DNA of 64,000 nt from Branchipolynoe longqiensis (Eukaryota > Annelida > Polychaeta > Phyllodocida > Polynoidae): contig CM059192.1 in NCBI GenBank assembly GCA_030323885.1, positions 65,589,593-65,653,592 of the forward strand. Reading direction: 5' to 3'. The translations under genes were made by a program, and so were the position numbers. The notes under the pieces were generated by a model. The model ran no database searches. It was given only the letters and a program-made list of their open reading frames with translations, and was not told the DNA's origin. Shown here in pieces: positions 52,136-62,420 of this stretch (positions are counted from its first letter, which is position 1; each line of letters opens with the position of its first letter).

Positions 52136-52269
52136 CCCTCCCGCCACACCCTGCCACATCTATTCCGTTGGTGTACCTTTTCGGTAAAGTAATAGTATCC
52201 ATTGTTTGAAAGTCATTTTTATCCTCAATAAGTAGGTTAAGATTGCTGGTACCGGACGTGCTTACCTCT
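52136..52269 (+). other. DIRS copy 2 internal complementary region (ICR)
   Basis: 134 bp. GCTGGTACCGGACGTGCTTA and CCTCTCCCTAG are the complement of the sequence just inside the 5' ITR of this copy. ATTTTTATCCT is the complement of the sequence just inside its 3' ITR. It would bring the two ends of a single-stranded intermediate together. Confidence 0.8.
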
Positions 52270-52359
52270 CCCTAGCCCACATCTATCCGAGGCTTATACC
52301 TCGGTAAAACAACAGTTATCCATCATCTGTACCAAGGTAAGACTCGTATAACTATACTA
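52270..52359 (+). repeat. DIRS copy 2 module, second arm
   Basis: Complement of 52046-52135; the element ends here against (TATATATT)n. Confidence 0.9.
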
Positions 52360-52549
52360 TATATATTTATATATATTTATATATATTTATATATATATAC
52401 CGGTGTAAGTATGTATGTTCTATGGGATGTACGCTGGCCACGACGTGGTCTGGTGGTGTTGATGTTGGGATCCAAGTGCTGTACATTCCTGCTGCATGTC
52501 GTCTGCCATTCCATCTACTGCCACTCTGACGAGGGATCAAATCTTTTTT

Positions 52550-52865
52550 TTAATTCGTTATTTCTACGTATCTATATTTCTTTTAATATTCTATATTTCT
52601 TGATTGCTGTATTTCTTTATTTCTTTATTTTTTCATTTCTCATTTCTTTTCTCAATTTCTTCATTTCTCCATTTGATTTCTTCATTTCTTTATTTCTTTT
52701 CTTCATTTCTTTATTTCGTTTCTTCATTTCTTTATTTCTTTTCTACATTTCTTCATTTCTTCATTTCTTCATTTGATTTCTTGATTTCTTGATTTATTTT
52801 ATTTATACATTTCTTGATTTGATTTCTTGATTTGATTTCTTAATTTCTTAATTTCTTCATTAGAA
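52550..52865. repeat. (TTTCATTTCTT)n pyrimidine-rich repeat
   Basis: TTCATTTCTTTATTTC-type sequence. Phe/Ser frames are artefacts. Confidence 0.8.
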
Positions 52866-52982
52866 GCGTCACGTGTAAGGGAAAATGCTAAACTAAATGT
52901 GAAGGTAGTATGATAACCCTTCTTGTGTTCATTGATTGATTTGTTGTTGTTGGTACATTAGTTGTTTAAGCAAGGTAAATTT

Positions 52983-53137
52983 GTCTTCCTCATTCCACTG
53001 CTCCTTGCCCTATCCTATTAATGCTGAACATCTGGCTAGGAAGCGACAAGTATTAATTTTTAAGTCATTGGTTTGACTCGATCAGGATACGAACCCACGA
53101 TCTACCAAAATGGGAGATGGACGCTCTAACTCAGTGT
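52983..53137 (-). mobile_element. SINE-A variant with different tail
   Basis: Minus strand: TCTTCCTCATTCCACTGCTC, CCTTGCCCTATCCTATTAAT, then the head with GATCTACCAAAATGGGAGAT. Same subfamily as 41588-41800. Confidence 0.7.
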
Positions 53138-53231
53138 TGATAGCTTAACGCTGTGTCAGCAATAATGTTCATATTCACGGCGAAAAACGATGGCGCAGTG
53201 GACGGTGTGTGTAGCTGCAGTCAGAGTCTAG

Positions 53232-53654
53232 TAGATAAAAGATTCACCCCGTACTGGCAGTACAGGGGTGAACACACACACACCCTATGTAAAAGCTGGC
53301 GAAAACTGCTTTAGTATGGGACAGGAAGTCGAAACTCTGGCTCCAGTATCAAATGTCTACATATATTGGCACAGAGTTGGTGAAATGGGAGAGAATGTAA
53401 AAAGACAAGATGAAGGCGATAAAATGTGATCAGTTTTATTTGTTTAATTCCTTAAACTACATGTTTTATTATATATTTCAAATCAAAAGTAGTGGGTAAA
53501 TATGAAGATTCATGTGAAGAATATATTTTGCTTCTTTAATTAAGATTTTAGCAGCTCAATTAATTTCCCCGCCGTGTCGAAATTCTTTGCCAGTTTTTCT
53601 AATAGGGTGGTTTCCACCCCTGTACATGATGTACGGGGGGAATTACTTTATCTA
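53232..53654. mobile_element. TAGATAAAAG-type MITE (family D), copy 1
   Basis: Ends TAGATAAAAGATTCACCCC and the complement of GGGGGGAATTACTTTATCTA. Interior landmarks TTGGCACAGAGTTGGTGAAA and GTGGGTAAATATGAAGAT are shared with copy 2. Confidence 0.65.
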
Positions 53655-54134
53655 AGAGTCTGACAGCTGAAGGAGACACTTTTATCAATACATATATTGC
53701 ACGATGTGTACAGATATGTAATATATATATAATATATATTTATATGTACATATATATTCTATAATGCACATATCGTAAGTTTCCATGTCCCGCATTTTAG
53801 ATGCATATATGCTTATAATATTATTAAGTTTAAATTATATATACATACATAAGTTGCGTAATGCACATATCGTCTTTCAATTTAAAATATTTTGACATAG
53901 CTGCAAATTTACATTTGCTTATAATGACATAAAGTTTAAATTGCCAACCTCAAATAACTTGTAGTAACCACAAGGCGCCCTCAGTGGGAGACTACGCGGT
54001 GCCTTAGTATCCTTCTAATTGCTTCGAATCCAACAGTCCGCCTTCCACCACTGCCATTAGATTGTTATGATTGTTTGCCACAGTAAGCAGTTCTAGACAA
54101 TAGTGGCCAATAGGGAGCAAGGCTAGGCAATGTC
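53655..54134. other. AT-rich spacer, no gene seen
   Basis: TAATGCACATATCGT recurs twice (53763, 53857); otherwise nothing recognised. Confidence 0.4.
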
Positions 54135-54535
54135 TAGATAAAAGATTCACCCTGTACTTGTAGTACATGAGTGAAAGACAAAGTACTGTAAATACGGGCG
54201 AAAATAGCTTTAGTATGGAACAGGAACTAGAAACTGTGGCTCCCGTATCACATGGCTACCCATATAGGCACAGAGTTGGTGAAATGGGCAAGAATGCAAA
54301 AGGACAAGATGGCAGTGCTAGAACGCAGTCGATTTCACTTTTAAAGTCTATTAAACTATACGTTTTATTACATTTTTCAACTGGTGGGTAAATATGAAGA
54401 TATATATAAATAATCTATTTTGCTTCTTAGATTGTGAAATTAGGCTCTCATTTCCTTTCCCCACTTTTTCGACAGCTTTTATATAGGGTTGGTATTCACC
54501 CATGAACTGCGAGTACCGGGTGAATCCTTTATCTA
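54135..54535. mobile_element. TAGATAAAAG-type MITE (family D), copy 2
   Basis: Ends TAGATAAAAGATTCACCCTG and the complement of CCGGGTGAATCCTTTATCTA. About 400 bp, a close relative of copy 1 less than 1 kb away. Confidence 0.75.
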
Positions 54536-54537
54536 AG

Positions 54538-54620
54538 CAATGTCCAGCAATGGCAGGCAATGTCCAACAATGGCAGGCAATGTCCAGCAATGGCAGGCAA
54601 TGTCCAGCAATGGCAGGCAA
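54538..54620. repeat. 21-bp tandem repeat, four copies
   Basis: CAATGTCCAGCAATGGCAGG units with one AACAA variant. Confidence 0.9.
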
Positions 54621-54838
54621 CAGGAGATAATAACTAGCAGTGATGGATGCGGGGAGACGTGCCGGACACAGCGGTCTAGTGCCGTATGTAATAACTCATC
54701 ACCGACGGCCACTGCCAATATCGTGTGTATTAAAGGGGGGTGTCTGTTAAAGGGGGGGGCTGTCTATTAAAGGGGGTGTCTAACGTACTCTAGCATACTC
54801 TAGCATGCTCTAGCATACTCTAGCGTACTTGGACGAAG

Positions 54839-55129
54839 CCCTGGTCACATAGCCGTTAGTGGACATAGGTGAACATAGTGGAGGCTAACATAGTTGAACG
54901 TAGTTGAACGTAATTGAACGTAGTTGAACGTAATTGAACGTAGTTGAACGCAATTGAACGTACCGGCATCCGTACCATAATGTATTATCCATACCTTAAC
55001 ATTTATCCGTACCAAAACCTGCCATACCATAACTTATTTCGACGTAGTTTAACATAGTTACACCATGTTTGACCCATGTTAATCTATTCTACGGATCACT
55101 ACATCCACTAAGGGCTATGTGACCAGGCC
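54839..55129. mobile_element. GGTCACATA-type MITE (family C), copy 4
   Basis: CCTGGTCACATAGCCGTTAG at the left, complement at the right (GGCTATGTGACCAGG). Six or more GTTGAACGTA decamers near the left arm. Flanked on the left by (TCTAGCATAC)n as at 17.2-17.7 kb. Confidence 0.75.
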
Positions 55130-55139
55130 TTCACCGGTT

Positions 55140-55325
55140 GGACGTACGTACATACGTACATGCATATTAGCGTACGTACGTACAGAAATGTCTACATGCA
55201 TATTAGCCTACATACATAAATGTATACATACATAAATGTATACATACATATTAGCCTACATACATAAATGTATACATGCATACATATTACTAATAATATT
55301 AGCATGCATACATGTATATAGTCTA
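55140..55325. repeat. (ACATACGT/ATAC)n repeat
   Basis: TACATACATAAATG-type tetranucleotide-like repeat. Confidence 0.7.
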
Positions 55326-55330
55326 TAATA

Positions 55331-55813
55331 TACAGTCTACTCTGTCTATAATGGACACCCATGGGACTGGAGCAAGATGCTGTTATAGAGAGATATCCGT
55401 TATAGGCAGAGACTGACTGACGGAATGGGTTGAAACCAATGTTTTTCTTTTATACTTGACTGACTACGAGTAGTAGGATGGTCCTTACATGAGGTTATTG
55501 ACAGAGAATAGGTGAACAAATGGCTCATTGTCCGCATAAGGCAGAGGCAATGCTATTAAATTAAACCATTGGGATTGCATTCAATTGTGAGGAAACGGCA
55601 AAAAACACATGGTACACATGTTAGAATAACTATATGGCATGTCGTTGTTGACAGAGAATATTGATCAAATAGGTGAAAAAATGGAGTGTTGTCTGCATAA
55701 GACAGGTATCTGTTAGACACAGAGGCAATGCTATTAAATTAAAGGGGTGATGTGATGGGACCAGCACTTGTGGTCATTATTGACAGATGCTGTTATTGAC
55801 AGAGTAGACTGTA
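55331..55813. mobile_element. TACAGTCTACTCTGTC-type MITE
   Basis: 483 bp with ends TACAGTCTACTCTGTCTATA and the complement TACAGTCTACTCTGTCAATA, TA borders. The internal half-repeat TTGACAGAGAATA(G/T) occurs twice. It resembles pogo/Tigger MITEs; no transposase frame. Confidence 0.7.
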
Positions 55814-55979
55814 TATACATACATGCATGTATGCATATATCAATGCATACATGGATGCATACAAACATACAAACAGACATACGTAGGTACATACATGGTA
55901 GAATCGGCGATTCTACCAGTACAGACTCCGATTGAACCAGTAGAGACTCCGATTGGAGACTCTATCCGTAGTCTCTAAT

Positions 55980-57180
55980 CCAAATAACTATTCTTAGTTA
56001 AGGATTTATATGTCTAGCCCAAACTTTAAAATTGTCATTTAAATTACAATATTTAATGATCTATATATATTATGACTTAAATATGTAATTAGATGCATTA
56101 AGCATTATTGATTAATATATACAAAATGTATGCAATGTCATAAAGTGACAATTAGTTGGGCTAGCATATCATTACTAGGATGTTATGGATAAATATAAAA
56201 TATCATATCAGATGACTGTCACAATAGAGGTTGTCCAAGCCGTTGCGTTAGACATGTTCCTGGGAGGAAAAAAACAAAATACGAACTAAGTCATAAATGC
56301 TTATAATAATATTGCTTGAATATTCGTAATGTTAGATGCAATGCTTCAGTTCTTGGATAAATAATGCAAGTTAATTTGTAATTTATATGCTTTAATTGTG
56401 CAAATCATTAACTGATGTATTGGATATATGCATTTTATATTACTTATATATAATGTTTACCTTCGATAACACTCTCTCAGCCTAATGTGAGCCTATGTGT
56501 TGTTTCTATAATATTTTCGAGTGAATTTCATGCTGTGTAACCCGGGCTAAGGGCGGAAAGCCAGAGTGCCATAGAGATACGGATAGACCCTCTTCCCGCA
56601 TTTAACAGACATATATTAATTATTCCCTTAATTCACTGGCTCTCCTCCCCGCCATTTAGCTCATTATGTAATACTTTAAATAGTCCAGACCAAAGCAGCC
56701 ACTCTATGCTGTGCCGCCGCTGTCACTTATAAACAGCCTAGATAGTTAGATGTTATTACAGTAATTCATGCTTTTATTAAGAAGGTGGTTACTATGTCCC
56801 CGGAGAGGGGTGATTGGCTTCATACAGCCCGCCGGGCAGAAGGCCCTTTATTATAGATATATAAAGAATAATCGAATATCAATATCAAGTTGACCATAGC
56901 GGTTAATATACTTAGGGACTGAAGAATAGTAAGGAATGCAAGGAACGTTCCAATCACCTTGTTGAGCTCACAACTTTATTCATGTTCCTACTGGTAAAAT
57001 CTAAGTTCTTTAATAACGATCGATACGAATAAATATGTCCTCTCCCATTTCATTAAGTTAAAAACAGTTTGGAATTCCGACAATTAAAGCCTAAATCTCG
57101 TCTAAAACATCAGAGTGTGTAGCAACACATCTGATCGGTCAGAGCCCGAGCGCTCGACCTCCTTACGTTGCTAGGAAAGT
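55980..57180. other. Unique AT-rich region, possible regulatory DNA
   Basis: About 1.2 kb without any repeat family seen elsewhere here and without coding signals. It has many homeodomain-like cores (ATTAATTATTCCCTTAATT) and GCCGCCGCTGTCACTTATAA at 56716. It is a candidate cis-regulatory region only because it is repeat-poor. Confidence 0.3.
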
Positions 57181-57889
57181 CGCAACCTGCGTCTCCTAGC
57201 AATGAGTTACAGCAGTAAACCCGGCCCTGCATTTGATGGCCAATGCGGGTCTGTCTTGGCGAGCAGCCCGCATTTCCCAAATGCGGGTTGCTCGGACCAA
57301 GCCCGCAATGGTCACAGCTCGAGTAGTCATGCCCACTTCATATATACATGCATATATCTAGGATATACTGGTGTAGGGAGGGGCGCAGAGTTCCCCTGTC
57401 GTAAGTTGGCATGTAGCTATTGACCGTTTGGGGTTCGAATCCGTCAGGTGGCGCCACCCCTCCACCTTTCCTCGCCCCCTTCCCTGTAGGACCTCGGCCT
57501 TTCCCTCGCTCGCCTTGACCGGGCAACACCTGCTCCTGTCCTGTTCTCAATTTTTATCTACAGGCAGAATCTCTTGAGTTACTATGTGTGAAAGTAAATG
57601 GGTGTACACAAAAGGAATGAAAACTGAAAAGGTGTAAATCTATCCTGTTGATAATAAAACCTGTTAACATCACATTCACTGGTGATGGACCTGATGTGCT
57701 AAAATCACTTGCTTTCATATTTGCATTGAAATAGCCCAACATGGATTTTGAAGAAAAATAATAACACAAGGACTTATAATAATCCACAACCAAATGTTTA
57801 TCTTCAAAAATGTCACAAAATGTGTACATACAATTGACATTATGCGCTCTATTTTCAACGAAATCTGTTGACTGTGTCATGCGTATGGG
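57181..57889. other. No supported gene
   Basis: CCCGCATTTCCCAAATGCGGG palindrome-like stretch near 57270 (inverted AATGCGGGT motifs). A tRNA-like GGGGTTCGAATCCGTCAGG lies at about 57429 without a matching A box. Confidence 0.4.
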
Positions 57890-58230
57890 ACCAGACGCGA
57901 TGGCCGAATGAGTTAGAGCGTCCGTCTCCCGCATTGGTAGACCATGGTATCGTGGGTTCGAACCCTGGTCGAGTCAAACCAATGACTTAAAAATGTATAC
58001 TTGTCGCTTCCTAGCCAGGTGCTCGGCATTATTAGGATAGGGCAAGGACTGGTTGGCTCAGTGTCAGGATAATGTGACTGAGTGGGATATCAGGTCATGG
58101 TGCTGGTGGTGGGGTCTCCCAGTGGGGCAGCACTATAAAGTCACAATGAGTGGGCACTGTCACAAGTCGGTCCTATCCTGATATGACCTTAGATGTTGCT
58201 TGGACATAAAACAACAACAAACAAACAAAC
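57890..58230 (+). mobile_element. SINE-A copy, full length
   Basis: Head GACGCGATGGCCGAATGAGT, B-box GGGTTCGAACCCTGG, body GGATAGGGCAAGGACTGG, 3' CCTTAGATGTTGCTTGGACA, tail (ACAA)n/(ACAAAC)n. Well preserved. Confidence 0.85.
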
Positions 58231-58712
58231 ATGCATATGTGCATCCCTACAGATACACATGAAATAAGAGCAGATGTTCATACATAAACAAACATACAGA
58301 CATGCACACCACCATATATACATGTATATACATTTATACTTACATGTATCAGTACATACATACACAGGACCATAAACAAACATATATATATTCATATGCA
58401 TATACATATTTACATATTTTGTGTATATATATGTACTATATAATGTATTATGTGTATACAAATTAAGAATGCCTCCTAATGTTTCTGGTCGTTGTCCTTC
58501 TGACAATGATCCTCACATACCAAACTAACTTCATATCCTGATAGTCGGTCATTCTCTGCATCCCGCCGACTCTGACCCTTGACCAACTGACTCCAACAGT
58601 CACTCATGTCTCACTTTAATGTTGTTATCGGTAGGGCATATATCCCCTTATCATAGGAATAAATCTCAACCCAAACCAGTGCTCGTCTTCCTTCTCCATT
58701 CTACCTCAATCA
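58231..58712. other. AT-rich and unique spacer, no gene seen
   Basis: TA/CA-rich to about 58450, then unique sequence without open frames or splice signals. Confidence 0.4.
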
Positions 58713-58825
58713 GACAGGATGGCCGAATGAGTTGAGCGTCCGTCTCCCGTTTTGGTAGATCGTAGGATTCGAACCCACGGGTTCGAACCCTGGTCGAGTC
58801 AAATCAATGACTTAAACACTGATAA
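58713..58825 (+). mobile_element. SINE-A head only
   Basis: AGGATGGCCGAATGAGTTGA to GAGTCAAATCAATGACTTAA, then unrelated sequence. Confidence 0.75.
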
Positions 58826-59069
58826 TTAGTCTCATTTGAAATTCTGTATTATATGTATCTATGAATAAATGTATGTAATTAAATGACCAATAACACTTCT
58901 ATATAGGATTTGAATGCTAACTATGTGTATCTTTAGCTCAGACTCGTGGTTATTTTTGACATTTTCAAATTGTATCGATAATTTACCCTTACCCTTTGCT
59001 ATTTGGTTATGCATTCCTTGATGTACTCATTTATTTATCATTCTTCATGATAAATATGCTTGCCTATCC

Positions 59070-59385
59070 GAGCAGGACGTAGCTCAGGCGCTAGCCTGTC
59101 CACCTGTGAAGGAGTTGATTATTTAATCGATCTTGCTCAGTTGAGCCATTTGCAATTTGGGCTATTTTCCATTCCAACCAGTGGTCCACAACTGGTGCAT
59201 CAAAGGCTGTGGGATGTGCTGTCCTGTGTTGTGGGAAAGTGCATATAAAAGACCCCTTGCTGCTTATCGGAAAGAGTAGCATATTTAGCGCAGCGGGTTT
59301 CCTCTCAAGAAATATGTCAGAATGACCACATCTTTGACGTCCAATAACCAAATCAATGTGCTCCAGAGGCGTAGTTAATAAAACA
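59070..59385 (+). mobile_element. SINE-B copy
   Basis: Head GAGCAGGACGTAGCTCAGGC, body GTGGTCCACAACTGG, GAAAGTGCATATAAAAGACC, CTTGCTGCTTATCGGAAAGA, 3' CTCCAGAGGCGTAGTTAATA plus AAACAC. Confidence 0.8.
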
Positions 59386-59671
59386 CTTAATTTTTTGCCT
59401 GATTATCCAATTAGTTACCAGCATGAATCATGCTTTTTTTTTTTATATGTGCACTCTCAGAAGTGTGACTAATTCTTGCGTCTATATATCATATCAATCT
59501 TATGCCAATATATATCATGTTTATATGACTCTCGCATCGATATATATACATATATATCAACTTAGAATTTGGGCACATGTCCTATGCGACTGGCAGCAGG
59601 TTGCATCCGTTAGAGCGAGTGGTGGCGCCACCAGTCACATGCGTAAGGTCAAAGAATCATACTGTAGACAA
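59386..59671. other. No gene seen
   Basis: TA-rich patches and GTGGTGGCGCCACCAGTCAC, a palindrome around GGTGGCGCCACC (about 59620). Confidence 0.4.
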
Positions 59672-60018
59672 ACCAGACGCGGTGGCCGAATGAGTTAGAG
59701 CGCCCGTCTCCCGTGCTGATAGATCGTGGGGTCGTGGGTCGTGGGTTCGAAGTCTGGTCGAGTCAAACCAATGACTTGAAAATTGATGCTTGTCGCTTCC
59801 TAGCCAGACGCTCGGCATTATTAGGACAGGGCAAGTACTGCTGAGCTCAGTGTCAGGATAATGTGACTGAGTGGGGTACCAGGTCATGGTGCCGGCAGCC
59901 TGGTTTCCCAGTGGGACAGCACTATAAAGTCACCATGAGTGAGCACTGTCACAAGTCGGTACCCATCCTGATATGACCTTAGATGTTGCTAGGATGTAAA
60001 ACAACAACAAACAAACAA
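59672..60018 (+). mobile_element. SINE-A copy, full length
   Basis: Head GACGCGGTGGCCGAATGAGT, doubled GTCGTGGG in the head, body AGGACAGGGCAAGTACTG, 3' CCTTAGATGTTGCTAGGATG, tail ACAACAACAAACAAAC. Confidence 0.85.
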
Positions 60019-60314
60019 TACTGTAGGCAAATCGGTACATTTTTAAACAAGTAATTCCGATCTGCGCTTTTATACTCGCATTATACATTACACATCACAT
60101 ATATGAATTCCATGGAGGTAGTACTTCTTAAGGCTCTATTTGAGTCTTGTAATTCTACTACTAGTACTAGGGTAGTTTCTGTGCATGCCTAATGGGAAAA
60201 CCAAAAGGGGGCTCATACATACATACATACATAATGATGGCAAGTGACGTGATCTGGGATGATAGAGTGTTCACTTCAGTGCTTTCTAAGCAGAACAGAT
60301 CGCACCATCAACCA

Positions 60315-60328
60315 GCTGCCATGGCAAT
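60315..60328 (+). promoter_or_regulatory. RFX X-box-like motif
   Basis: GCTGCCATGGCAAT matches the palindromic X-box GYYNCCATGGNAAC at 13 of 14 positions. It lies in ~500 bp of otherwise featureless DNA (60019-60536). Confidence 0.25.
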
Positions 60329-60536
60329 GACAATTAGAATGAGCTATCTTATATGAACACCCTCAATATTTATGTGGGCATAGCTTCTCACTGTAACTAG
60401 TGTAAGACCCCTGAATGCATGCAAAACAGCGTGACAACCACTTTCTGAATGAATACTTTTAATCAGAAATTTCAGACATATCTATACATAGCCACCTTCC
60501 ACCAATACACAATAATCATTGGATACAATGGTGTAT

Positions 60537-61613
60537 ATATTGAGTGCTTGGTTATAGTTGTGAGGTTTCTTTTTAGATATTGAGTGCTTGGTTATAAGTG
60601 TGAGGTTTCTTTTGACATATTGAGTGCTTGGTTATAATTGTGAGGTTTCTTTTGACATATGGAGTGCTTGGTTATAATTGTGAGAGTTTCTTTTTACATA
60701 TTGAGTGCTTGGTTATAAGTGTGAGAGTTCTTTTTACATATTGAGTGCTTGGTTATAATTGTGAGGTTTCTTTTTACATATTGAGTGCTTGGTTATAAGT
60801 GTGAGGTTTATTTTTACATATTGAGTGCTTGGTTATAATTGTGAGAGTTCTTTTTACATATTGAGTGCTTGGTTATAAGTGTGAGGTTTCTTTTTACATA
60901 TTGAGTGCTTGGTTATAATTGTGAAGTTTCATTTTACATATTGAGTGCTTGGTTATAAGTGTGAGGTTTCTTTTGACATATTGAGTGCTTGGTTATAATT
61001 GTGAGGTTTCTTTTGACATATGGAGTGCTTGGTTATAATTGTGAGAGTTTCTTTTTACATATTGAGTGCTTGGTTATAAGTGTGAGAGTTCTTTTTACAT
61101 ATTGAGTGCTTGGTTATAATTGTGAGGTTTTTTTTACATATTGAGTGCTTGGTTATAAGTGTGAGGTTTATTTTTACATATTGAGTGCTTGGTTATAATT
61201 CTGAGAGTTCTTTTTACATATTGAGTGCTTGGTTATAAGTGTGAGGGTTCTTTTTACATATTGAGTGCTTGGTTATAAGTGTGAGGTTTCTTTTTACATA
61301 TTGAGTGCTTGGTTATAATTGTGAAGTTTCATTTTACATATTGAGTGCTTGGTTATAAGTGTGAGGTTTCTTTTTACATATTGAGTGCTTGGTTATAAGT
61401 GTGAGGTTTCTTTTTACATATTGAATGCTTGGTTATAATTGTGAAGTTTCTTTTTACATATTGAGTACTTGGTTATAAGTGTGAGGTTTCTTTTTACATA
61501 TTGAGTGCTTGGTTATACGTGTGAGGTTTCTTTTTACATATTGAGTGCTTGGTTATAAGTGTGAGGTTTCTTTTTACATATTGAGTGCTTGGTTATAAGT
61601 GGGAGGTTTCTTT
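60537..61613. repeat. 40-bp minisatellite, about 27 units
   Basis: Unit TTGAGTGCTTGGTTATAAGT + GTGAGGTTTCTTTTTACATA. Two main variants (TATAATT and TATAAGT) tend to alternate. A nine-unit block starting at about 60602 (marked by TTTTGACATATGGAG and GAGAGTTT) recurs at about 60962, a higher-order period of ~360 bp. Confidence 0.95.
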
Positions 61614-61789
61614 TTCACCCACCGCTACCTTTTCAAACTTTGATGAAATGGTTTTTTCTTAATTTTTCTTTCATAATTTTTTATATATATATATACAATT
61701 TTATTATCACTTATAAAGAAACCTGTGCCTTTAATTAATGTATGGTAATTTATAGTTATATAAATGCACTCTCTGGCGGCGACCACGGG

Positions 61790-62420
61790 AATTAAATCGG
61801 CAAATAGAGATGTCGTCCTGTGGAGACAGACAGCCGCGAGACGCCCGGCGGCCCCAGACCCCCCCCCCCCCCGACCCCCCTCCGGCGCGTGTTTTTCTGA
61901 GGGGTTCGACGGAGCCCCCGGAGCCCCACCCCCGGCCATTGTGGCCACAGCGCCGGCGTTTTAGTTAGTTCCAGTCTGCTCCGCCAAGGGGCGTGTCGAC
62001 GGTGGCGCCCCCCCTGCAGGGGTCCGGCGCTGCTGGCGACACGCAGTGGCGGCGGGGCGAGGCTGTTCACGGCTGATGGGGTGAGAAGAAGCGGCCAGTC
62101 TGACAAGGGGCAATGAGACCAGCGGGGCCCCGTCTGCAGCCACCCGGGCCCGGCGCCGTGTCTACCCGGGCCCGGCCCCCGTGTCTGCCCCGCCCCGGTC
62201 CATGCCCCGTCCCGGCCCCCGTGTCTTCCCCGCCCCGTGTCTTCCCCATCTCGCCGCGACTCCGCTCTATCCAGCATCACCTGGCCGTCTCTGGCCTCGC
62301 CTTGCCGCACCTGCAGCCAGATCTGCCCCCTCTGTTCCCCGCCCCCACCGCCCCATCCGCCGGCCCCACCGCCCCATCCCCCGCCCAAAGTCCACACCCG
62401 GACCCGTAGCCGTCCCCTTT
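61790..62420. other. CpG-rich block, possible promoter island
   Basis: About 600 bp dense in CG and CCGGG (CGGGCCCGGCGCCGTGTC). TATATAAATGC lies just upstream on the plus strand at 61756. Open frames on both strands lack ATG-initiated, splice-bounded structure. Confidence 0.35.

Larger units (their letters stand above)
46928..52359 (+). mobile_element. DIRS-type retrotransposon, copy 2 (frames intact)
   Basis: 5,432 bp. In order: ITR (46928-46972), 5' leader, ORF1 gag-like, ORF2 RT/RNase H, ORF3 tyrosine recombinase, inverted ITR (52001-52045), then arm-ICR-arm module (52046-52359). The combination of inverted termini, an internal complementary region and a tyrosine recombinase instead of integrase defines the DIRS group. 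No target duplication; TA-rich DNA on both sides. All three frames are open, and copy 1 and copy 3 show it belongs to a multi-copy family, so it may be recently active. Confidence 0.92.

Noticed and set aside
57429..57448. tRNA gene suggested by GGGGTTCGAATCC
   Set aside because: A B-box-like string alone; no A box or cloverleaf upstream.
60537..61613. CRISPR-like regular array
   Set aside because: Units are contiguous near-identical 40-mers without unique spacers, and the genome is eukaryotic; it is a minisatellite.
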